From the NCBI GenBank assembly GCA_039934875.1, contig JBDTLH010000074.1, forward strand, positions 1 to 5,227: a DNA stretch of 5,227 bases. The letters run 5' to 3'. How positions within the stretch are numbered: position 1 is the first letter of the stretch; each line of letters opens with the position of its first letter. This DNA is from JBDTLH01 sp039934875 (GTDB taxonomy: Bacteria; Acidobacteriota; Terriglobia; Terriglobales; Acidobacteriaceae). This document shows, in pieces, positions 1 through 5,227 of the stretch. Below the pieces are notes generated by a model, which did not search any database, was not told the origin of the DNA, and worked only from the letters and a program-made list of their open reading frames with translations. Both the position numbers and the translations under genes were made by a program.

Positions 1-1446
1 GCGCGCAAGATGCAGCTTCCCAGCGTGCTCGATTCCGCCGCCGTAATGAAGCAGGCCGTCGCCTATCTCGAACCCAAAATGGAGCGCGCCGCAGGCTCGA
101 AGAAGGGAACTATCGTCCTCGCCACCGTAAAGGGCGATGTCCACGACATCGGCAAGAACCTCGTCGACATCATCCTCACCAACAACGGATACCAAGTCAT
201 CAATCTCGGCATCAAGCAGACCTCCGGCGCCATTATCGACGCGGCGCGCAAGCACACTCCTCACGCGATCGGACTCAGCGGCCTGCTGGTCAAGTCCACC
301 CTGGAGATGAAGTACGTACTACAGGACCTCGCGCGCGAGCAGCTTGCATTCCCCGTCATCTGCGGTGGCGCGGCGCTCACGCGCAAGTATGTCGAAGACG
401 ATCTCCGCCGCGAATACACCAGCGGCGTCTTCTATGCCGACGATGCCTTCGGTGGCCTGCACATCATGGAAGACCTCACCGCATCCGAGCAGCGCCGCGA
501 GCATCGCGTCCTCGAAGGCAGCACCCGCAAGGTATTCGTCCGCGCCGTGGCCGCCGGCGCGGAGGTAAGCTCTGAATCTCCCATTGTCATCAGCACGGAG
601 CGTAGCGCCGCCGTCGTTCCCGCGCCCGACATCCCGCAGCCCCCCTTCTTCGGCAACCGCATCAAGCGAGATTTTAATCTGCGCACCGTCTTCGAATACA
701 TCAACGACACCGCGCTCTTCAAGAACCAGTGGCAGTTAAAGACCGCTTCGCAACAGGACTATGCCCGCCTGGTCGAGACCAAGTTCCGCCCCATCAAGCA
801 CCAGCTTCAAGATGAGCTTATGCAATCGGGAATACTCGAGCCCAAAGCAGCCTATGGATATTTCCCAGCCCTCCGCGACGGCAACAGCATCGTCCTCTAC
901 GACCCCGAGTCGAGCCAGGAAAGCGAGAAGGAGCTGGAGCGCTTCACCTTCCCCCGTCAGCGCGAGGGCCGCAAGCTCTGCATCTCCGACTTCCTCATGA
1001 CTCGCGAAGAGGCTCAGGCCCGCACCTCCAATGGATACGATGTTTTTGCTCTCACCCTGGTCACCGTCGGTGCTCGCGCCTCCGAAGAAACCAAGCGCCT
1101 CTTCGACGCCGGCGACTACACCCGCTACCTCTATCTGCACGGCCTTTCCGTCGAAACCGCCGAGGCAGTCGCCGAGTATATGCACAAACACATCCGCGAA
1201 GAACTCGGGATCGCTGGAGACGATTCGCCGCGCATCGGAGATTTATTCCACCAGAAATATCGCGGGTCGCGTTACAGCTTCGGCTTCGCCGCCTGCCCTA
1301 ACATGGAAGACCAGCACCAGTTATTCCGTCTGCTCAAGCCAGAGCAGATCGGAGTTCACCTCTCGAGTACCTTGCAAATGGAGCCGGAACAGTCCACCTC
1401 GGCAATCGTGATTCATCACCCCGGAGCCAAGTATTTCTCCGCCTGA
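1..1446 (+). CDS. metH: Methionine synthase, cobalamin-dependent, C-terminal part (5' partial)
   Basis: MetH transfers a methyl group from methyltetrahydrofolate to homocysteine through cobalamin in the cytoplasm; the C-terminal domain re-methylates oxidised cobalamin using AdoMet and a flavodoxin-type donor. The frame is open from base 1, so the homocysteine- and folate-binding domains lie outside the window. Residues here count from the ATG at position 10, which is internal, not the true start. Residues 1-30 are the end of the helical cap. The B12 domain shows D43-x-H45-x-x-G48 (His45 would be the lower cobalt ligand), S90-x-L92 and G119-G120, with the family's usual spacing. A variable linker spans about 160-210. 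The AdoMet domain follows, with R421 and F426 in the RxxxG(Y/F)xACP signature and a HPxxKY ending (Y475), and stops at the normal family end. Codons are strikingly C-ending, unlike the next gene. No strong terminator follows the stop. Identity is secure; whether the upstream protein is full length is unknown. Confidence 0.96.
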   Translation, partial: ARKMQLPSVLDSAAVMKQAVAYLEPKMERAAGSKKGTIVLATVKGDVHDIGKNLVDIILTNNGYQVINLGIKQTSGAIIDAARKHTPHAIGLSGLLVKSTLEMKYVLQDLAREQLAFPVICGGAALTRKYVEDDLRREYTSGVFYADDAFGGLHIMEDLTASEQRREHRVLEGSTRKVFVRAVAAGAEVSSESPIVISTERSAAVVPAPDIPQPPFFGNRIKRDFNLRTVFEYINDTALFKNQWQLKTASQQDYARLVETKFRPIKHQLQDELMQSGILEPKAAYGYFPALRDGNSIVLYDPESSQESEKELERFTFPRQREGRKLCISDFLMTREEAQARTSNGYDVFALTLVTVGARASEETKRLFDAGDYTRYLYLHGLSVETAEAVAEYMHKHIREELGIAGDDSPRIGDLFHQKYRGSRYSFGFAACPNMEDQHQLFRLLKPEQIGVHLSSTLQMEPEQSTSAIVIHHPGAKYFSA

Positions 1447-1716
1447 CGGTAGCCCCGCCGTAGCCCAGAACCTGCAACTTGCATGCTTCTTCGCGGGAGG
1501 CATGGGCCTGTCCACTACAGGAGGCAAGGATCCCATCCTGGCAACCACCACAGCCAATTGGTCCAACGATCGCCTTCCTGGTCGTAATAACTGTGGGGCG
1601 GGATCTCTGATTGGCCTAGGGTTTGAAACAAGGCGCGCGGGTCTGCTACCTTTTTAAGTTCCGTCTTAATTCGCAAAATTGCGATAAATAGAGTTTTGTA
1701 CGTCGAGAGAGAGACC
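1447..1716. other. Non-coding spacer metH-gcdH with several small inverted repeats
   Basis: This 270-base stretch has no convincing gene; the minus-strand open frames across it are extensions of shadows of the flanking genes. Three inverted repeats sit side by side just after metH: 1482-1504 (a 10-pair stem including three G-U pairs in plus-strand RNA), 1507-1521 (5 pairs, loop of 5) and 1527-1539 (5 pairs, loop of 3). None is followed by a T run, so they do not look like classic intrinsic terminators. Further on are the perfect 8-bp palindrome CCAATTGG at 1554-1561 and an AT-richer segment from about 1650 that probably contains the promoter of the next gene. I tried to match cobalamin and SAM riboswitch consensus elements and could not. 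Confidence 0.5.
1671..1684. promoter_or_regulatory. Palindrome upstream of gcdH, possible operator
   Basis: The sequence is TCGCAA-AA-TTGCGA, a perfect 6-bp inverted repeat with a 2-base centre. It ends 32 bases before the ATG of the acyl-CoA dehydrogenase gene and touches the AT-rich GATAAATA stretch (1683-1690) that could serve as a -10 region. Catabolic acyl-CoA dehydrogenase genes are often controlled by TetR, GntR or LysR type regulators that bind such symmetric sites, but no regulator gene lies in this window and the consensus matches none that I can name. No convincing -35 element is visible. The assignment is an inference from position and symmetry only. Confidence 0.3.
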
Positions 1717-2898
1717 ATGCCTGCATTCAAGTTTCGCGGAGTCGATTTTATCGGCTTCGATGCGCTGTTGAGCGACGAAGAGCGTCTGGTGCGCGATACG
1801 GCGCGGCAGTTTATCGAAGACAATCTCATTCCCATCATTGAGCAATGCAATCGCGATGGGCGGTTTCCCCGCGAGCTGGTGAAGCCGATGGGAGAGCTGG
1901 GTTTTTTCGGCGCCAACATCAAGGGCTATGGATGCGCGGGGATGAACAACGTCGAATATGGGCTGGTGACGCAGGAGTTGGAGCGGGGAGATAGCGGAAT
2001 ACGGTCGTTTGTGAGCGTGCAGTCGGCGCTGGTGATGTATCCCATTTATGCGTTTGGCTCGGACGAGCAGAAAGATTATTGGCTGCCACTGATGGCGAAG
2101 GGGGAGAAGCTGGGATGCTTTGGGTTGACGGAGCCGGATTTTGGCTCGAATCCGGGCGGGATGCGCACACGCGCAGTGCGCGAGGGCGATGAATATGTTT
2201 TGAATGGGGAGAAGATGTGGATCACCTCGGGCTCGATCGCCGATGTCGCCGTGATCTGGGCAAAGAGCGAGGAGCACGGGGGACGGGTACGCGGGTTTCT
2301 GGTGGAGAAGGACCGCCCCGGTTTCAGTGCGCAGGATGTGCACGGCAAGTGGTCGCTGCGGGCATCGGTGACCAGCGGGTTGTCGTTGCAGGACGTGCGC
2401 ATTCCGGTGAAGAATATGCTGCCCAAGTCGGACGGATTAAAGTCTCCGCTGATGTGCCTGAACCAGGCGCGCTATGGAATTGCGTGGGGCGGAGTGGGGG
2501 CGGCGATGGCCTGCTATGACACCGCGTTGCAGTATGCGAAGTTTCGCAAGCAGTTTCGCGACCAGCCGATTGCTTCACACCAGTTGGTGCAGGAAAAGCT
2601 GGCGTGGATGGTTACCGAGATCTCGAAGGCGCAGTTGCTGGTTCTACAAGTGGGGCGCATGAAGGATGCGGGGACGGTGGAGCACCAGCACATCTCGATG
2701 GCGAAGCGCAATAATGTGTGGATGGCGCTCGAATGCGCACGGATGGCGCGCGACATCTTGGGCGCGAATGGGGTGGCGGACGATTATCCGATCATGCGGC
2801 ACATGATGAACCTCGAATCGGTGAAGACGTATGAGGGGACGCAGGACATTCACACGCTGATTATTGGGGAGAGCATTACGGGGATAGCGGCGTTTTAG
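1717..2898 (+). CDS. gcdH: Acyl-CoA dehydrogenase family, probable glutaryl-CoA dehydrogenase
   Basis: The predicted reaction is FAD-dependent oxidative decarboxylation of glutaryl-CoA to crotonyl-CoA in lysine, tryptophan or aromatic breakdown, passing electrons to ETF. The 393-residue length is typical. The ATG at 1717 is preferred over an in-frame TTG at 1696 because the purine run GAGAGAGAG (1705-1713) sits just before it as ribosome binding site. Visible motifs are the N-terminal helical domain, E89 and R96-S97 in the DSGxRS...SVQSxLVM block (equivalent to the substrate-carboxylate contacts of human GCDH), GCFGLTEP (133-140), WIT (168-170) and SIADV (173-177), CLNQARYGIAWG (247-258), the ARDILGANG block (344-352) and TYEGT (371-375). 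E373 would be the catalytic base and Y372 beside it is the residue kept in decarboxylating enzymes. Deviations are N145 where acyl-CoA dehydrogenases usually have Asp, and Q376 where GCDHs usually have His. It converges on the antiporter gene with a 21-base gap. Codons favour G endings. Another acyl-CoA substrate cannot be excluded. Confidence 0.87.
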   Translation: MPAFKFRGVDFIGFDALLSDEERLVRDTARQFIEDNLIPIIEQCNRDGRFPRELVKPMGELGFFGANIKGYGCAGMNNVEYGLVTQELERGDSGIRSFVSVQSALVMYPIYAFGSDEQKDYWLPLMAKGEKLGCFGLTEPDFGSNPGGMRTRAVREGDEYVLNGEKMWITSGSIADVAVIWAKSEEHGGRVRGFLVEKDRPGFSAQDVHGKWSLRASVTSGLSLQDVRIPVKNMLPKSDGLKSPLMCLNQARYGIAWGGVGAAMACYDTALQYAKFRKQFRDQPIASHQLVQEKLAWMVTEISKAQLLVLQVGRMKDAGTVEHQHISMAKRNNVWMALECARMARDILGANGVADDYPIMRHMMNLESVKTYEGTQDIHTLIIGESITGIAAF

Positions 2899-2919
2899 CG
2901 ATCCGCTTCTCCATTCTGG

Positions 2920-4194
2920 CTAGCTCCGCTCATCCGCGAAATTCGCGCGGGTAAGCTCTTTCTGGCTCTGCGGTGAATTCAGCAGCCCCCATCCTTTGCG
3001 CATCACGAACTCCAGCCACCAGCCTGCCGCCTGCGAGGTAATCACCGCCGTCAAAATCAGCGTGGTATAAAAAGGAGCGCTGATGATGCCCGCCTCCAGC
3101 GCCACCGAGGCCAGCACGATGCCCGGACCGCCGCGCGCATTGGTGGCGATCGCCAGGTTAATGCGCTCGAGCGCGCCGAACCCAGCGCCCAGCGCGGCCA
3201 GCCACACCGATGCCAGCTTCAATGCACATGCGCCCAGCAGGAACACTGCTAGCATCTTCCAGGAGAACATCCGTGAGAGATCGAGCTTGTACCCCACCAA
3301 CGCGAAATAGATGGGGATGAACGCCGCATAGCTCACTGCATGGAGCGACCTGATAGCTTCATCCACTTGCACATTGCTCTTGGGTACCGCTACCCCCGCC
3401 AGGAACGCCGCAAATACGATGTTCACCCCCAGCAGCGACGCCACTCCCACATAAGCGAACAGGACGATAACCTGCCATGCCACCGCCGAGCGCCGCGCTA
3501 CGGTATTGAACCGCGCCGCCTCCGCGCGCTTGAGAACTTGCGGCATCAGCGTCAATCCCAATACGAAATAAACCAGCGTGAGCGCCACCTCAAGGGCAAT
3601 TGTCTTCCGCGGCACCACCGCCGACTTTGCCAGCGCCGTGGCGACCGCCAGTACCGCCCAAAGCGCGATGTCTTCAAACACCGCCACGCTTAACACCAGT
3701 CGCGCAAATCGAGTTTGCAATATCCCAAGGTCATGGAAGATTCGCGAGATTACAGGGATGGAGGTGACTGCGGCCGCAATCCCCACCACCAGCACCAGCG
3801 AAAGCCGGGCATTTGCCGGCCCCATCAGACTATGGAAGGTCAGCCAATGGGACGCGATCAGCAGGGCGACAAACGGAGCGCCGGTTCCCAGCAGCGCCAG
3901 CCATGCGACTTCGCGCCGGTCCTCTGCGCGAAACAGCCGTCGGGTCTCCGCCCCGGACAAGAACATCAGCAGCAGCAGCCCAATGTTGTACATGAGCTCC
4001 GCGCCTGCGTGGCCTGGGGCGGAGTTCACGCCGGCGACAAGGTGCAGCAGCGATGGGCCGAGCAGAATACCCGCTAGAATTTCCCCGATTACCCGGGGCT
4101 GCCGCAATCGGGCGAAGAGGTCCCCCAGTAGGTGCGCCGAGGCCACCAGTACCAACAAAAACAAGATGAGCGCGCCGAATTCCGCTGAAGACAT
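2920..4194 (-). CDS. Cation:proton antiporter, CPA2 (Na_H_Exchanger) family
   Basis: This is an inner-membrane monovalent cation/H+ exchanger of 424 residues with about 12-13 hydrophobic segments. The N-terminus has the family's dimer-domain pattern, RQPRVIGEILAGILLGPSLL (31-50). The core has TSIPVISRIFHDLG (144-157), then AVFEDIALW (171-179), whose D175 aligns with the ion-binding aspartate and where E174 replaces the more usual Asp, Asn or Gln. K326 and the NARGGPGIVLAS stretch (352-363) are typical of the second core bundle. The protein ends soon after the last helix with a short polar tail, so it lacks the RCK/TrkA-N regulatory domain of KefB/KefC-like members. I chose the ATG at 4194, which has a GGA five bases upstream; an in-frame GTG at 4209 would add five residues but has no ribosome site. 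It lies 84 bases downstream of the small membrane-protein gene on the same strand, so the two may share a transcript. The transported ion (Na+ or K+) cannot be told from sequence. Confidence 0.9.
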   Translation of the reverse strand: MSSAEFGALILFLLVLVASAHLLGDLFARLRQPRVIGEILAGILLGPSLLHLVAGVNSAPGHAGAELMYNIGLLLLMFLSGAETRRLFRAEDRREVAWLALLGTGAPFVALLIASHWLTFHSLMGPANARLSLVLVVGIAAAVTSIPVISRIFHDLGILQTRFARLVLSVAVFEDIALWAVLAVATALAKSAVVPRKTIALEVALTLVYFVLGLTLMPQVLKRAEAARFNTVARRSAVAWQVIVLFAYVGVASLLGVNIVFAAFLAGVAVPKSNVQVDEAIRSLHAVSYAAFIPIYFALVGYKLDLSRMFSWKMLAVFLLGACALKLASVWLAALGAGFGALERINLAIATNARGGPGIVLASVALEAGIISAPFYTTLILTAVITSQAAGWWLEFVMRKGWGLLNSPQSQKELTRANFADERS

Positions 4195-4278
4195 ACCGAT
4201 CCAAGGCACTCAGATGTGCATACCACGTTTTTGCGCTGCTTATAAATGTAAGTCTGTGCCGGGCGGGTTGTGTGGCCG

Positions 4279-4629
4279 CTAGCGCCCCTCCACCTCGGCC
4301 AACAGCCAGCGCATGATCAGGTTCAAAAGCGCCAAAACAATCGCCCCGATGAAGGCTGGCGCGAAGCCGTAGATAGAGAACCCAGGGACGAGCCTCGATG
4401 CCAGTATCAGCATCAGCGCATTGATCACCCACCAGAAAATGCCCAGTGTCAGTAACGTGAGCGGGAAGGTGACAATTTTTAAGAACACGCCGACGGTGGC
4501 GTTGATGAGGCCGATGACGATGGCGGCAATCAATGCCGTGGCAAAGCCGCTGATGTGGAAGCCGCTGACAAAGCGCGATACCAGCAGCAGCGCCACCGCA
4601 TTCAGCAAAAGACGAATGATCCAACGCAA
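4279..4629 (-). CDS. Small four-helix membrane protein, YvlD / phage holin 4-2 family
   Basis: The protein is 116 residues, almost wholly hydrophobic, with about four membrane helices (roughly 4-20, 28-48, 53-78 and 88-110) and a short charged tail. It matches the family named after mycobacteriophage holins, although chromosomal members such as YvlD are not phage genes and their function is unknown. The protein is an internal duplication: residues 15-46 and 75-106 align at a 60-residue offset (LLVSRFVSGFHISGFA against LILASRLVPGFSIYGFA). The start is TTG at 4629, supported by a strong ribosome site GGGAG at 4640-4636 with a 6-base spacer; no in-frame ATG exists upstream nearby. An ATG at 4645 is in another frame and lies before the ribosome site. 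It is the first gene of the minus-strand pair, with the antiporter downstream. A role in membrane or envelope homeostasis is only a guess. Confidence 0.85.
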   Translation of the reverse strand: MRWIIRLLLNAVALLLVSRFVSGFHISGFATALIAAIVIGLINATVGVFLKIVTFPLTLLTLGIFWWVINALMLILASRLVPGFSIYGFAPAFIGAIVLALLNLIMRWLLAEVEGR

Positions 4630-4772
4630 CGTGTTCTCCCGGCATTCAGTAGTAAGAGAGCCTTTGCCTGTGTGCCAGGCGCCAGCCGGCCACGCACTTA
4701 ACCTTATAACTTGCGACTGCTAGCTGGGGCCTATTCGTTGCCGGGGCTCGCCCACGATAACGAGCACATGTT

Positions 4773-4800
4773 TTGCGGCGATGGAAAGCTCTGTTATATT
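4773..4800 (+). promoter_or_regulatory. Probable promoter of tRNA-Phe
   Basis: TTGCGG (4773-4778) and TATATT (4795-4800) resemble sigma-70 -35 and -10 boxes with a 16-base spacer. Transcription would start near 4807, leaving a leader of about 58 bases before the mature tRNA, a normal length for a 5' extension removed by RNase P. The leader contains the small repeats CCGTAACGG and GGTTGCGTAACC (about 4813-4832), whose role is unknown. The call rests on consensus similarity and position. Confidence 0.45.
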
Positions 4801-4864
4801 TCAGTCATACCCTCCGTAACGGTTGCGTAACCATCTTCGCGCAATCGAAATCAGGATGCAACGT

Positions 4865-4940
<76 letters not shown>

Positions 4941-5158
4941 TTCGCTTCTCGAGCGTTGAACCATCGACTTTCGAGCCTGTTCGCTTACCGAGTTGCTGTA
5001 GCCGAATCAGCGGTGAATGGTCGCGCCGGGTTCGGGCCAGAGCGTTCCAAGAACTCTTTACGTTCTAAATTGATCCACGCTGCTTCGACTCTGCGATAAG
5101 CAAACTCTTACGGGGTTTTGCGAGCCGCTCGCGTAGTGTAAAGTGAGGTAAGCTGTTT
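4941..5158. other. Non-coding region downstream of tRNA-Phe
   Basis: I see no gene here. Open frames that cross this stretch on the plus strand also run through the tRNA and have no coding character. Small inverted repeats occur at 5050-5066 (AGAAC, loop of 7, GTTCT) and 5120-5132 (GCGAG, loop CCG, CTCGC), but neither is followed by a T run, so no terminator is called. No integrase gene, direct repeat of the tRNA 3' end or other sign of an integrated element is visible. The end of the stretch probably contains the promoter of the next gene; TTGCGA (5118-5123) and TAAAGT (5139-5144) are a weak pair with a 15-base spacer. Confidence 0.4.
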
Positions 5159-5173
5159 TTGAGGTGTAAGGCA

Positions 5174-5227
5174 TTGCTAAGACATAGAGTTATGGCGTCG
5201 GCGCTGCTGTTGAGCGCTAGCTGGGTT
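5174..5227 (+). CDS. Possible start of an exported protein (3' partial)
   Basis: The frame opens after a TGA at 5144-5146 and stays open to the window end. From a TTG at 5174 the first 18 residues are a basic segment (LRHR) followed by a hydrophobic run (ASALLLSASWV), the look of a signal peptide or membrane anchor. GAGGTG at 5161-5166 could be the ribosome site, at a slightly long spacing. Alternative starts are TTG 5159 (preceded by GAGG at 5145-5148) and ATG 5192 (no clear ribosome site). Too little is present to name a family, and the frame could still be non-coding. Confidence 0.4.
   Translation, partial: MLRHRVMASALLLSASWV

Noticed and set aside
736..1191. Minus-strand open frame of 151 codons inside metH
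   Set aside because: It lies wholly within the conserved AdoMet domain of metH and comes from the strong codon bias of that gene.
1447..1716. Cobalamin or SAM riboswitch in the spacer
   Set aside because: The fragments TCCACTACAGG and CTGGCAACC loosely recall riboswitch boxes, but the rest of the consensus, including paired elements and order, is missing, and the downstream gene is not a B12 or methionine gene.
2935..2947. Inverted repeat CGCGAA-A-TTCGCG as terminator between gcdH and the antiporter
   Set aside because: It lies inside the antiporter coding end, has almost no loop in its full form and no following T run in either direction.
3578..4282. Plus-strand open frame of 234 codons opposite the antiporter
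   Set aside because: It is antisense to the antiporter and low in complexity (Ser, Ala, Arg, Thr), with no recognisable motif.
4279..4629. Prophage holin
   Set aside because: The family name comes from a phage protein, but no endolysin, integrase or structural phage gene is nearby, and chromosomal YvlD-like members are common.
3830..4645. Minus-strand open frame of 271 codons overlapping both membrane genes
   Set aside because: It is rich in Arg, His and Ala without domain character, and it overlaps two genes with clear family matches in another frame. It is a high-GC shadow.

Overview
The window is ordinary bacterial chromosome of fairly high GC (high 50s percent by eye). It holds four protein genes that can be named, one tRNA gene, and the possible start of a fifth protein gene at the right edge. 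The organism is most likely an acidobacterium or a relative with similar content. This is inferred from the style of the MetH C-terminus, a stand-alone glutaryl-CoA dehydrogenase and the overall base composition; no marker in the window fixes the taxon.

Layout from left to right. Positions 1-1446 (+) carry the C-terminal part of cobalamin-dependent methionine synthase (MetH): the B12-binding domain and the complete AdoMet reactivation domain, with the N-terminus outside the window. Positions 1447-1716 are non-coding and contain a row of small inverted repeats and a short palindrome just before the next gene. Positions 1717-2898 (+) encode an acyl-CoA dehydrogenase with the glutaryl-CoA dehydrogenase residue pattern. 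It converges, with a 21-base gap, on a minus-strand pair: a CPA2-type cation:proton antiporter (4194-2920) and, upstream of it, a small four-helix membrane protein of the YvlD / phage-holin-4-2 type (4629-4279). Positions 4630-4864 hold the divergent control region, with a plausible promoter for the tRNA. Positions 4865-4940 are a complete tRNA-Phe(GAA) with encoded CCA. Positions 4941-5158 show no gene. A reading frame with a signal-peptide-like start opens near 5174 and runs off the end.

The genes do not form one pathway: methionine and one-carbon metabolism (metH), lysine/tryptophan or aromatic catabolism through glutaryl-CoA (gcdH), and membrane ion homeostasis (antiporter plus small membrane protein). 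Only the two minus-strand membrane genes are plausibly co-transcribed. I found no mobile element, CRISPR array, phage module or defence system. The most useful points for follow-up are the structured metH-gcdH spacer, the 14-bp palindrome before gcdH, the sharp change in synonymous codon style between metH and its neighbours, and the internal duplication and TTG start of the small membrane protein.
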